From Pseudomonadota bacterium (GTDB lineage Bacteria; Pseudomonadota; Gammaproteobacteria; UBA9214), in NCBI GenBank assembly GCA_041395565.1, contig JAWLAI010000008.1, positions 1 through 64,000 on the forward strand: a DNA stretch of 64,000 nt, written 5' to 3'. Position 1 is the stretch's first letter. Each line of letters starts with the position of its first letter. Both the position numbers and the translations under genes were made by a program. Below the pieces are notes generated by a model. It was not told where the DNA came from and searched no databases. It saw nothing but the letters and a program-made list of their open reading frames with translations. Of the stretch, positions 46,471-55,361 are shown piece after piece.

Positions 46471-48633
46471 TCAGGTGCAGCGCAGGTCGAAACAGTAAGC
46501 GCTGAGTGCCTCGGCCGGCGGCGGTCCGGCGCCGGGACTGCGCTCCGCCGCCACCTCCTGCGCGACGCAACGCTCGCGGCGGCGCCTGGCCGCTGCCGCG
46601 ACCGACCCGGGCAGACCGGGATAGGCCAGCCCCTGCGGCTGCCAGTCGTGCAGGGTCACGCGCAGGGCGCGCGTGCCGTCGGGCGGCAGCAGCATGAGTT
46701 CGATCGGGCCCTGCGCGTCGAGCCCGGGGTGCAAGCCCGTCCACGGGACGAAGGCGCGGTAACGCAAGCCCGTGAGCCGCAGTGCCCCGGCGGCGTCGGT
46801 TTCCGCCTGCATCGGTACGCTGTAGTGGCCCACCCGCAGCTGCCAGCCCTCGAGGTCGGCCGCGCGGCCCGAGGCCGGACGCAACATCAGCTGCAGGCGC
46901 GTCGTGCTCGCGTCGACCAAACGCGAACCGCCCGAGTGCTGTGCGACGTCGCCCAGCAGCGGCCAGAACTCGACGGCCTGCTCGACGCTGAATTCGCACC
47001 CGGCGAAACTGGCGTGCCCGAGCTGGCGCCAGTCGGCGGCGAACAGGCGCTCGGCGAGCGGTGCGCCCAGCCCCAGGCCGGACTCGGCCAGGTCGTCGAG
47101 GACCGCCGCCAGGTCGCGGCGCAGGTAGAACGGCAGTGCGAAACGGTCGTGCAGGTCGCCGCCCCAGTCGACCAGCCGCCAGCCGGTGTCACGGTGGACC
47201 AGCATCGCCGCCAGCGCCCGCCACAGGGCCGCGATGGCCGCGGCGGTTTCCGCGTCCACGGCCATGCGCAGCGCGCGCAGTTCGACCAGGCCGAGACAGC
47301 CGCGGCCGGGCAGGTAGGGATTCCAGAGCTTTTCTATGTTGATCTCGCTGCGGTGGGAATTGCCCGAGCTGTCCACCAGGAACGGACTGAGACTGCGCCA
47401 GAGCAGCTCCGGCGCCGGTTCGGGTGCAGCCGCCAGTCGCCGCAGCGCCAGCTGCAATTCGCTGATCGACTCGCGGACGTTTTCGTCCGCGCGCGGCGAC
47501 TGGCTGCAGCTGCCGATGGACGGCGGCGCGAACCAGTAGGATAGCGCCGGGTGGTGGTTGAGGTAGACCACCAGGCGCTGCAGCAGCCGCGGCGCGGCGA
47601 AAAACGGGCTGCGCGCGGGACTCGGACCACCGAGCGTGAACTGGCCGCCGCCCCCGCTGTCGGTCATACCGCCGTTGTATTGCAGCCGATAGGGCCGCAG
47701 GCCGGCGGCGGCCGCCACGGCATAGAGCCGGCGGCTCATACCCAGGAACTCGCTCACCGTGGCGGCGGGCGCTTCGTTGATCTCCAGTACCGCCGGATCG
47801 GGCGTCAGCGTGGTCCACGCCACGCTGCTGTCGACCGGCGGCGGACAACCGCGCCACACCAGCGCGGTGAGCCCCGCCGTACTGGCGGCCTGCGCCACGC
47901 GCTGCACGAAGGAGAGGAACGTCGCAACGTCGGTGAACGCCGGCAATTCGATGCACGGCTGCCGCTGCTCCCCCGTTCCGACCGGCATGACACCGAGCGT
48001 TACCAGGTAATCGCCGCCGGCGGCGAGCGCGTCCGCCACACCCTCCGGCGGGAGTGGCCGGCCGTGCCAGGACGCACGCGCCAGTCGGGTATCGGTCTGC
48101 GGATCGGCCTGCGGCTGTCGGCCGTCGCAGCGGAAGACGATGCGCAATGGCATGTCGCCGGTGCAGCTGAAGCGGTGTGCGCTCCAGCCGTCCCGGTCGA
48201 GCACGGCAGCGAGACACGCCCAGAACGACATGCTGCGGTCCAGATCGCAGGGCACCGCCCGATCCAGCGGATCCCCGGGGAGCCCGTCTGCCAGCGCACG
48301 GCCGTCACGGCGCCGGTACAGGCCGAGGCTCCAGCGCGGTTCAGACTCATCCGGGTACTGCCGTCCCAGCGTGCGCAGGATCAGCGCGCCCGGATAGGCG
48401 GCGCGCAGGTCTTCGATGATGCGCCAGGCATACCCCTGCTTGGACGGCCCGAGGGCATCGGTCAGCCATTCCGGCGCCTCGGAATGACGGTTGGTGAAGG
48501 TCGGTTCGGCGCCGATCCAGATCTCCAGTCCGCTGGCCGCCACGGCCGCGTCGTGGGCATGGATGGCTGCGTCGAAGCTGCCGTTGCTGGTATCCACTGC
48601 GTGCAGTGTTTTCGAGTTCCGATACCTTGTCAA
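46471..48633 (-). CDS. Stand-alone DUF2126 predicted amidoligase
   Basis: A 720-residue protein collinear with the amidoligase part of the 38416-41346 fusion but lacking the transglutaminase module. Matching landmarks are EIWIGAEPTFTNRH (compare GGEPTFV), EPRWSLGLYRR, EINEAPAATVSEFL, SGGGGQFTLGG, GNSHRSEINIEKLWNPY and RLVDWGGDLHDRF. The tail is complete (WQPQGLAYPG, ending in a CFDLR segment), unlike the fused paralogue. It is convergent with the metallopeptidase gene, 11 bp away, and downstream of the DUF255 gene. Function is predicted only: ATP-dependent amide-bond formation. Confidence 0.85.
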   Translation of the reverse strand: MTRYRNSKTLHAVDTSNGSFDAAIHAHDAAVAASGLEIWIGAEPTFTNRHSEAPEWLTDALGPSKQGYAWRIIEDLRAAYPGALILRTLGRQYPDESEPRWSLGLYRRRDGRALADGLPGDPLDRAVPCDLDRSMSFWACLAAVLDRDGWSAHRFSCTGDMPLRIVFRCDGRQPQADPQTDTRLARASWHGRPLPPEGVADALAAGGDYLVTLGVMPVGTGEQRQPCIELPAFTDVATFLSFVQRVAQAASTAGLTALVWRGCPPPVDSSVAWTTLTPDPAVLEINEAPAATVSEFLGMSRRLYAVAAAAGLRPYRLQYNGGMTDSGGGGQFTLGGPSPARSPFFAAPRLLQRLVVYLNHHPALSYWFAPPSIGSCSQSPRADENVRESISELQLALRRLAAAPEPAPELLWRSLSPFLVDSSGNSHRSEINIEKLWNPYLPGRGCLGLVELRALRMAVDAETAAAIAALWRALAAMLVHRDTGWRLVDWGGDLHDRFALPFYLRRDLAAVLDDLAESGLGLGAPLAERLFAADWRQLGHASFAGCEFSVEQAVEFWPLLGDVAQHSGGSRLVDASTTRLQLMLRPASGRAADLEGWQLRVGHYSVPMQAETDAAGALRLTGLRYRAFVPWTGLHPGLDAQGPIELMLLPPDGTRALRVTLHDWQPQGLAYPGLPGSVAAAARRRRERCVAQEVAAERSPGAGPPPAEALSAYCFDLRCT

Positions 48634-48741
48634 CCGCGCGCTGCGAAGTACGTGGCGCCGGCTCGCGCTGTCACTGCCGCGCCAACGCTGCGGCGAGCGG
48701 CGGGCGGCAGGCGTCGCGCCACACGCCCGGCACCGGCGACG

Positions 48742-50757
48742 TTACGGGTCGGGTGCCTGGCCCGCTGTATCCCGGGCCGCATCGCGTCCATCGAGCGCAC
48801 CTGCAGCAGCGCCCCGGTCCGGCGCCGCGGACAACGCCAGCAGTTGTGGCCAAACCGACAGCATGCCGGGCATGGCGTCCGGTGCAGACGCCAGCTGCGC
48901 GGCGGCCCAGGCCGCGGCACGCCGGGCGCGATCGCCGTATGCCGCCTGGCCGGTCAGCCGCTCGAGCGTCAGCAGCACCTGAACCGCCATGGCGTTGCCG
49001 GACAACGCGGCACCGTCATCGAGCGGTTTGTCGCGCAACCACAGCGCCGTATCGGCCGGGGTGCGGAAGAATCCGCCGCGCGCCGTATCCTCGAAGCGCG
49101 CGCACATGCCGTCCGCCAGCTGCCGCGCCCAGCGCAGCCAGTCGTGCCCGGCGTCGGCGTCATGCAGCGCCAGCAGTCCCTGCGCCAGCGCGGCATAGTC
49201 CTCCAGGAAACCCGGCGCGCCGCGCACCCCGCCGCGCCAGTCGCGGTAGAGGACGCCGTGATCGGCGTCGTAGAGCTTATCCAGCAGGAACCGCGCCGCG
49301 GCGCGCGCGGCGGCGCGATAACGCGGCGCGTTCAACTTGCGTCCGGCCTCGGCCAGGGCGGTGATCTGGTAGCCGTTCCAGGCCGTCACGACCTTGTCGT
49401 CGACCGGAACCGGCGGACGCCGGCGCCGTGCCGAGCGCAGCCGCTCATCGACCGCTGCGTTGCGCTGGGGCACCGTGTCCGGCGGCACGCCGAAACGCGC
49501 GGTCAGGGCCGCGTCGTCCAGCGCCTGCCACAGCACGTTGCGCCCGGCCAGTTCGCCGGTCGGATCGGCCGTGGCGTTGCCGCGTTCCTCGAGGCCGTAG
49601 CGCGCCACCGCCCAGGCCTTCAACTCCGGTTCCGGCAGTGCCGCATCCAGCTGCGCCCAGGTCCAGGTATACGCGGCACCCTCCTCCGCCGGCCCACCGG
49701 GCGCCGCCGCGCTGTCCGCTGCCAGCGCGGCATGAAAGCCGCCGCCGGCAGCGCGCAGCGCATCCAGCGTGAAATCGAGCGTGCCGGTGACACACGCGCG
49801 ATAACGTTCCGCGCCGGTCCGTTCCCAGGCGGCGAGGCAGGCGCGCGCCAGCAGCGCCTGGTCATAGAGCATCTTCTCGAAGTGCGGTATGCGCCATTCG
49901 AAATCGGTCGCGTAACGGTGCCAGCCGCCCGCCAGCCGATCGTGAATACCGCCGGAGAGCATGTGGTCGAGCGTGGCCAGCGCCATGGGCGCGCTCGCTG
50001 CATCGCGGTCCGCCAGCAGGAACAGCAGGCGGGCCGGTTCGGGGAACTTCGGTGCCGGTCCGAAACCGCCCTGCAGCGCATCGTAGTTCGCCGCATACGC
50101 CTCCCGCGCGGCCTGCAGCGGCGCAGCCGTCAGCTGCGCGCGCGGCGCGGCCGGGGTGGCTTGCGCACGCAGCGTCGCGACGGCATGCCGTGCCACCTTG
50201 CGCACGCCCGCCTCGTCTGCCTGCCAGGCGCTGCTGATCTTTTCCAGCACCTCCCGGAAGCCGCTGCGACCGCGTGCGGCGTGCGGCGGGAAATAGGTCC
50301 CGCCGAAAAAGGGTTCACCCTGCGGCGTGGCCCATACCGACAGCGGCCACCCGCCCTGCCCGGCCGTCAGCAGCACGTACTCCATGTAGGCCGCATCAAG
50401 ATCGGGGCGCTGTTCGCGATCGATCTTGATGGCGACGAAGTGCGCGTTGAGCAGTGCCGCGATCGCCGGATCGCTGAACGATTCGCGTGCCATGACGTGG
50501 CACCAGTGGCAGGTGTAATAGCCGATCGAGATGAACAGCGGCTTGTTCTCGCGCTGCGCCCGCTGCAGCGCCGCTGCGCCCCACGGGTACCAGGTCACCG
50601 GGTTGTCCGCATGCAGCTGCAGGTAGGGGCTCGCTTCCCCGGCCAGTCGCCAGCCGCCGGCCGGCGGCGGCGCCGTCTCCGCCGCACGCAGCGCGACGGC
50701 CAGCAGCCACAACAGGCCGGCGCAGGCGCGGATTGCCCGACAGTGACGGGGTTTCAT
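48742..50757 (-). CDS. DUF255 thioredoxin-fold protein (YyaL type) with export signal
   Basis: A 671-residue protein. A hydrophobic N-terminal segment (residues about 8-30) suggests a signal peptide. It is followed by the DUF255 thioredoxin-like domain, with ASPYLQLHADNPVTWYPW and the redox motif YTCHWCHVM near residue 82, and then an (alpha/alpha)6-like region containing GGIHDRLAGGWHRYATD and HFEKMLYDQALL. The family's reaction is unknown, and the C-terminal part resembles N-acylglucosamine-epimerase folds. It lies inside the amidoligase locus, divergent from the ATP-grasp gene at 50943. A link to that system is not established. Confidence 0.9.
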   Translation of the reverse strand: MKPRHCRAIRACAGLLWLLAVALRAAETAPPPAGGWRLAGEASPYLQLHADNPVTWYPWGAAALQRAQRENKPLFISIGYYTCHWCHVMARESFSDPAIAALLNAHFVAIKIDREQRPDLDAAYMEYVLLTAGQGGWPLSVWATPQGEPFFGGTYFPPHAARGRSGFREVLEKISSAWQADEAGVRKVARHAVATLRAQATPAAPRAQLTAAPLQAAREAYAANYDALQGGFGPAPKFPEPARLLFLLADRDAASAPMALATLDHMLSGGIHDRLAGGWHRYATDFEWRIPHFEKMLYDQALLARACLAAWERTGAERYRACVTGTLDFTLDALRAAGGGFHAALAADSAAAPGGPAEEGAAYTWTWAQLDAALPEPELKAWAVARYGLEERGNATADPTGELAGRNVLWQALDDAALTARFGVPPDTVPQRNAAVDERLRSARRRRPPVPVDDKVVTAWNGYQITALAEAGRKLNAPRYRAAARAAARFLLDKLYDADHGVLYRDWRGGVRGAPGFLEDYAALAQGLLALHDADAGHDWLRWARQLADGMCARFEDTARGGFFRTPADTALWLRDKPLDDGAALSGNAMAVQVLLTLERLTGQAAYGDRARRAAAWAAAQLASAPDAMPGMLSVWPQLLALSAAPDRGAAAGALDGRDAARDTAGQAPDP

Positions 50758-50942
50758 GCGCGCTCCACCATGCACCAATATCGATCAGCTTGCACCAGCG
50801 GTGTACACGCGGGCCGCGGGCGCGCCGTCATGTGCGTCAAAATAGCCTCTGTTGCAAGGACTTGGTGTCAACGCCCATAATGGCACACGCATTGCTTATC
50901 CTCCAGCAGGATACCGGCACCCACGGTGCACCGCCATTCCGG

Positions 50943-52451
50943 ATGGTGCGCCGTATCCGGTTCGGGAGCCATGACCGCGTGCCACGCGCCGTACGCAAAA
51001 ACGCCGTCGACTGGAAACAGTACGACCCCGGCAAGTTCTACGACGAGCTGATCAGCTCGCCCGGCCATGCACGCGCCGCCGCGCGCGGGATCGTGTCCTA
51101 CCTCCAGACCCTGACCGAGAAGCACCTGCAGCACCGCCAGCAGGCCGCCGACCTGGCCATCAAGGAAATGGGCATCAGCTTCACCGTCTACAGCGAGGGT
51201 GAGAACATCGACCGCACCTGGCCGATGGACGTCATCCCGCGCGTCATCGCCGCCGCCGAGTGGCGGCGCCTGGAAGCCGGCCTGATCCAGCGACTGACCG
51301 CGCTGAACCTGTTCATCGACGATGTCTATCACCGGCAAAGGATCATCCGGGACAAGGTCTTCCCGGCGGAAATCATCCAGAGCTCGAAGGATTTCCTCAA
51401 GCAGTGCATCGACGCCAAGCCGAAACACGGCGTCTGGGCGCATATCTGCGGTTCCGACCTGGTGCGCGACAGCGACGGCACGGTCTATGTGCTCGAGGAC
51501 AACCTGCGCGTACCCTCCGGCGTGTCCTATATGCTGGAGAACCGTGCCATCACCAAGCGGGTGCTGCCGCAGCTGTTCCGCAAGCACAGCATCCTGCCGG
51601 TCGACGATTACCCCTCGCAGCTGTTCGACATGCTCACCTCGCTGTCGCCGCGCGCATCGCGCAGTCCCGAGGTGGTGGTGATGACACCGGGCATCTTCAA
51701 CTCGGCCTACTTCGAGCATTCCTACCTGGCACAGCGCATGGGCGCGGAACTGGTCATGGGCTCGGACCTGGTGGTGGGCGACGACGACTGCGTCTACATG
51801 AAGACCATCCAGGGTCTGGAGCGCGTCGACGTGATCTACCGCCGCGTCAACGACGACTTCCTCGATCCGGAGGCATTCCGCCCCGACTCCATGCTCGGCA
51901 CGCCGGGGCTGCTGCGCGCCTGGCGCGCCGGCAAGGTGGGCCTGGCGAACGCGCCCGGTGCCGGCGTCGCCGACGACAAGGTGGTCTACACCTACGTGCC
52001 CGCCATCATCAAGTACTATCTCGGCGAGGATCCGATCATCCCCAACGTGCCATCCTTCCTCTGCGTCGATGCGCAGCAGCGCAAGCATGTACTGGCCAAT
52101 CTCGACAAGATGGTGGTCAAACCGGCCAACGAATCCGGCGGCTACGGCATGCTGGTCGGCCCGGTTGCGAGCAAGGCGGAACGCGCGAAGTTCGCCGAAC
52201 TCATCGAGCGCAGCCCGCGCAACTACATGGCGCAACCGGCGCTCAACCTGTCGACCGCACCCACCCTGTGCAATGGCCGGATCGAGCCGCGCCACCTCGA
52301 CCTGCGCCCGTTCATCCTGCAGGGGAAGAGCCACTACGTCACGGCGGGCGGCCTGACCCGCGTCGCGCTGCGCAAGGGCTCGCTGGTGGTCAACTCCTCC
52401 CAGGGCGGCGGCAGCAAGGACACCTGGGTCGTCGACACGGAGGCGAAATAG
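50943..52451 (+). CDS. Circularly permuted ATP-grasp protein, set 3
   Basis: A 502-residue paralogue of the 35391-36842 protein with all key segments: FYDELISSPGHAR, CGSDLVRDSDG, VLEDNLRVPSGVSYML, VVKPANESGGYGMLVG and NSSQGGGSKDTWVVD at the C-terminus. The start is uncertain. The ATG at 50943 is used, but a GTG at 50979 has GGGAG upstream and gives 490 residues, closer to the paralogue, while an ATG at 50880 would add 21 residues. Predicted to make an amide or peptide bond. The alpha-E gene begins immediately after its stop. Confidence 0.92.
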   Translation: MVRRIRFGSHDRVPRAVRKNAVDWKQYDPGKFYDELISSPGHARAAARGIVSYLQTLTEKHLQHRQQAADLAIKEMGISFTVYSEGENIDRTWPMDVIPRVIAAAEWRRLEAGLIQRLTALNLFIDDVYHRQRIIRDKVFPAEIIQSSKDFLKQCIDAKPKHGVWAHICGSDLVRDSDGTVYVLEDNLRVPSGVSYMLENRAITKRVLPQLFRKHSILPVDDYPSQLFDMLTSLSPRASRSPEVVVMTPGIFNSAYFEHSYLAQRMGAELVMGSDLVVGDDDCVYMKTIQGLERVDVIYRRVNDDFLDPEAFRPDSMLGTPGLLRAWRAGKVGLANAPGAGVADDKVVYTYVPAIIKYYLGEDPIIPNVPSFLCVDAQQRKHVLANLDKMVVKPANESGGYGMLVGPVASKAERAKFAELIERSPRNYMAQPALNLSTAPTLCNGRIEPRHLDLRPFILQGKSHYVTAGGLTRVALRKGSLVVNSSQGGGSKDTWVVDTEAK

Positions 52452-53387
52452 ATGCTGTCCCGGGTCGCCGAACGCCTGTACTGGATGGCACGTTATATCG
52501 AGCGCACCGAGAACACGGCGCGCCTGATGCTGGTGCAGCATCACCTGGTGCTGGACCTGCCGGCGCATATCCGGCCGGGCTGGGACCTGGCGATCGGTGT
52601 GCTCGGCACGAGCGCGGAGTTCGCGGCGCTGCCCGGCAAGCCGACGGAGAAGAACATCATCGGCTTCCTGTTCGGCAGCCGCGACAACCCCAGTTCCATC
52701 CTGAGCTCGCTGGCCGGCGCGCGCGAGAACATCCGCACCACGCGCGAGGTGTTGCCGACCGAGGCCTGGGAGCGCATCAACAGCCTCTACCTCAGCGTCG
52801 CGCAGCGCGGTCCGCGCGGTCTGCCCGGCAGTATCCGGCACAAGGTGCTGAACGACATCGTCCAGCGCTGCCAGCAGATCACCGGCATGCTGGCTGGCAG
52901 CATGAACAACGATGCGGCCTACCAGTTCATCCGCATCGGGCGCAACCTGGAACGCGCCGACATGAGCACCCGCATCATCGACACCGCCTCGGCCCGGCTT
53001 ATGGGCGAACGCGAGGAGATCCTGCCCTACCGCAACGTGCTCTGGGTCAGCGTGCTGAAGTCGCTGAGCGCCTACCAGATGTACCGGCTGAGCGTGCGGC
53101 GCAACGTCAACCCGGAGGACGTGCTGCATTTCCTGCTCGAGAGCAAGGTGTTCCCGCGCGCCCTCGCGCACACCCTCGACGAAATCGATACCAGCATCGG
53201 CCTGCTGCCACGCAACCAGGAAGCGCTCGCCGCCATAGCCGCGGTCAAGCGCGCCATGAAAAAATCCGATACCGGCGAGTTGAGGAATGCGGCGCTGCAC
53301 GCCTTCATCGACGACCTGCAGCTGATGCTGGAGGGCATACACACCGCCATCAAGCGCACCTGGTTCGATCCCGCGACCGGCAAATGA
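52452..53387 (+). CDS. Alpha-E domain protein, set 3
   Basis: A 311-residue alpha-E family protein with the signature first helix LSRVAERLYWMARYIERTENTARL and IRIGRNLERADMSTRIIDT. It begins directly after the TAG of the ATP-grasp gene with no spacing, so the two must be coupled. It lacks the Pro-rich tail of the set 1 paralogue. It converges on the Anbu gene. In other bacteria this ATP-grasp/alpha-E pair commonly occurs with a transglutaminase and Anbu, which is what the wider locus shows. Confidence 0.93.
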   Translation: MLSRVAERLYWMARYIERTENTARLMLVQHHLVLDLPAHIRPGWDLAIGVLGTSAEFAALPGKPTEKNIIGFLFGSRDNPSSILSSLAGARENIRTTREVLPTEAWERINSLYLSVAQRGPRGLPGSIRHKVLNDIVQRCQQITGMLAGSMNNDAAYQFIRIGRNLERADMSTRIIDTASARLMGEREEILPYRNVLWVSVLKSLSAYQMYRLSVRRNVNPEDVLHFLLESKVFPRALAHTLDEIDTSIGLLPRNQEALAAIAAVKRAMKKSDTGELRNAALHAFIDDLQLMLEGIHTAIKRTWFDPATGK

Positions 53388-53530
53388 ATCCGGGCGGGTC
53401 GCGCCCTGCCCGGGCATATCCCCGCCCGCCCCTATCGGGGATCATGTCGAATACCCCCGCGCGGCATCCAAGGGTGCCAGGAAGGCGCAGCCTGCCGGGG
53501 TTTTGCCGGCGCGAAATCGGCGGTGTAGTG

Positions 53531-53553
53531 GTACGCGGACGCGGCCCGCGCTA
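53531..53553 (-). repeat. Degenerate REP-like element
   Basis: Read on the minus strand it begins GTAGCGCGGGC and ends GCGTCCGCG, resembling the GTAGGAG-headed REP at 58251-58271. The imperfect palindrome could form a stem of about 6 bp. It lies in the 243-bp convergent gap between the alpha-E and Anbu genes, a typical REP location. The upstream part of the gap (about 53416-53443) also has ATCCCCG/CGGGGAT arms that can pair. Confidence 0.4.
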
Positions 53554-53630
53554 CGACAGAGCCATCACCCTGCAGGTGCGCATGACATGCGCGAATACCG
53601 GCGGCGTGACGGTTCGCGGGCGCGTTCGCA

Positions 53631-54416
53631 CTATGTCTGGCGCTGGCCGTCCTGCGGCAGGATCAGCACGTTGGATTCGGCCGTGCGCTTCTCCCACTCC
53701 AGATGCGGCAGCCCGGAGAAGGCGTCCTTGAGCGCCTCGTTCCAGTGCTGGCGGATCGCGCGCAGGTAATCGTCGTCCTCGTCGAAGCGCAGGTAGTGGT
53801 CGCTTTCGTAGGTGCTTTCCTCGTACACCAGCAACTCGATCGGCGGCCCCACGGTGGCGTTGGAGCGCAGGGTCGAATCCATGGACACGATGGCACAGCG
53901 CGCCGCATCCTCCAGCGAGGTCTTGCGCGTCAGGATGCGGTCGAGGATCGGCTTGCCGTACTTGCTCTCGCCGATCTGCAGGAACGGATTCTCCTCAGAA
54001 TCGGTGATGAAATTGCCGGCCGGATAGATCATGTAGATCGCCATACCGCCGCCCCGGATCTGGCCGCCCACCAGGATGGACGCCGAGGTATCGATCCCGC
54101 TCGTGGTCGGTGACGACTGCGCCAGGGTCTGTTCCTCCTGGCTGACCTTGCCGACGTAGCGCGCCACGTCCACCATCTTCTTGCAGGTGCGCAGATTCGT
54201 CTTGTCGGGTTCGTCCAGGTCGCTTTCGATATGGCTGATGATGCCCTGGGTGGTGGCGAGGTTGCCTGCCGTCAGCAGCACGAACAGGCGGTCGGGTGAC
54301 GGCTTGAACACGTGCATCTTGCTGTAGGACGAGAGCATGTCGGGGCCGGCGCTGGTACGCGAATCCGAGCAGAACACCAGGCCGTCCTCGGTTGCGACTG
54401 CCACACAATAGGTCAT
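53631..54416 (-). CDS. Anbu (bacterial proteasome homologue) Ntn-hydrolase
   Basis: A 261-residue proteasome-fold protein of the Anbu type. Thr2 follows the initiator Met (MTYCVAVATEDGLVFCSDSRTS) and would become the N-terminal nucleophile after Met removal. An Asp in CSDSRTSAG and a Lys in YSKMHVF complete the proteasome-like catalytic set. Anbu assembles into open helical or ring-like oligomers, and its substrate is unknown. It commonly occurs with ATP-grasp, alpha-E and transglutaminase genes, exactly the context here. An AGGA lies upstream of the ATG, and a hairpin with an 8-bp stem (54491-54508) sits in the leader. Confidence 0.93.
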   Translation of the reverse strand: MTYCVAVATEDGLVFCSDSRTSAGPDMLSSYSKMHVFKPSPDRLFVLLTAGNLATTQGIISHIESDLDEPDKTNLRTCKKMVDVARYVGKVSQEEQTLAQSSPTTSGIDTSASILVGGQIRGGGMAIYMIYPAGNFITDSEENPFLQIGESKYGKPILDRILTRKTSLEDAARCAIVSMDSTLRSNATVGPPIELLVYEESTYESDHYLRFDEDDDYLRAIRQHWNEALKDAFSGLPHLEWEKRTAESNVLILPQDGQRQT

Positions 54417-54527
54417 AGTACGTTCCTGTCAGATCCACACGGGCAACACCCGATTATGAGCATCATAGAGGCTTTGACGGTGGCGCGCTAGCCGGGCGCA
54501 CGCCCGGCCTCCGGACTTGCCGAATCC

Positions 54528-54569
54528 ATAGTATGATTAAATATCAATCAGTTGAAGCGCTAATCTCAA
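54528..54569 (-). promoter_or_regulatory. AT-rich promoter region of the Anbu gene
   Basis: Two overlapping sigma-70-like pairs with 17-bp spacing are visible on the minus strand: TTGAGA (54569-54564) with TGATAT (54546-54541), and TTCAAC (54556-54551) with TACTAT (54533-54528). This is one of the most AT-rich spots in the window and lies about 110-150 bp before the Anbu ATG. Confidence 0.4.
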
Positions 54570-54662
54570 CGTACCGGGAGCATGATGCCGGTATCGGCGC
54601 GTGGCTGACGCGGACACGGCCGGCTCCCCGGACCATGGCGCCGCAAGCGCCGGCGCGACCTA

Positions 54663-54878
54663 TCAGTTGCGGAAGAACAGGTTCAGGATAAGACTCAGCA
54701 CGATGCTGATGACGAGCATGGAGGTGATCGGGATGAACACCGTGCCGTGCTCGCCTGCGCGGCGGATATCGCCCGGCAGGTGCCCGAACCAGCCGCACAG
54801 ACCCGGGGCGTAGCTGAGGACCAGACCCAGCACGACCAGGACCAGACCCAGCACGATCAGGACCCTGCCCGCGCCCAT
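54663..54878 (-). CDS. DUF2905 small membrane protein
   Basis: A 71-residue protein with two predicted transmembrane helices: residues about 5-25 (VLIVLGLVLVVLGLVL) and about 48-67 (IPITSMLVISIVLSLIL). Between them is a loop with HLPGDIR, the hallmark of the DUF2905 family. Function is unknown. It begins 3 bp after the stop of the gamma-glutamylcyclotransferase-like gene and is therefore in its operon. Confidence 0.88.
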   Translation of the reverse strand: MGAGRVLIVLGLVLVVLGLVLSYAPGLCGWFGHLPGDIRRAGEHGTVFIPITSMLVISIVLSLILNLFFRN

Positions 54879-54881
54879 CGC

Positions 54882-55280
54882 TCAGCCGCTCAGCCGGCGC
54901 AGGAACTGCTGCAGGTGCAACGCCTCGAAGCGGTTCCGATCCCAGACCTCGTCCGTCAGCCGCTCGCGCGCCTCGGGCCGCAACACATAGGCCCAGGCCT
55001 GCAGCGGCCGGTCGTCCGCGTCGCTCACCACCACGCGCCGGCGCATGTAATAGTCGCTCTCGAAGGCATCCAGCCGTTCCAGCTGGGCGTTGCCGAGCGC
55101 ATTGTAGAGCACGCCGCGCGTCTGCGCCCCCTCCTCCGGCACGATCCCCGGAAACACCTCGCCACGCAGTGTGTAACAGCCATAGTTCTCCAGCACGACC
55201 GGCATCCCAGGATAGTGATTGCCGCTGACCTGCTCCATGATCTCCGGATACTGCAGGGTGCCGTAACAAAACAGCCGCAT
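54882..55280 (-). CDS. Gamma-glutamylamine cyclotransferase-like (AIG2/GGCT fold) protein
   Basis: A 132-residue GGCT-fold protein. The substrate loop FCYGTLQYPEI is at residues 4-14, and the expected catalytic Glu is in LDAFESDYYMRR near residue 71. Members release 5-oxoproline from gamma-glutamyl amines or isopeptides. GAGGAA six bases before the ATG fixes the start at 55280 over an upstream in-frame ATG. It sits beside the Anbu/ATP-grasp genes, where hydrolysis of a gamma-glutamyl linkage would be relevant, but this link is inferred. Confidence 0.87.
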   Translation of the reverse strand: MRLFCYGTLQYPEIMEQVSGNHYPGMPVVLENYGCYTLRGEVFPGIVPEEGAQTRGVLYNALGNAQLERLDAFESDYYMRRRVVVSDADDRPLQAWAYVLRPEARERLTDEVWDRNRFEALHLQQFLRRLSG

Positions 55281-55361
55281 CTTGTGTTCCTCGTCCGCTG
55301 CCACCGGCATGCCGGACCGGCACGCCGCCTGTGGTCACCTAGTGTAACCGCTGATGAAATT

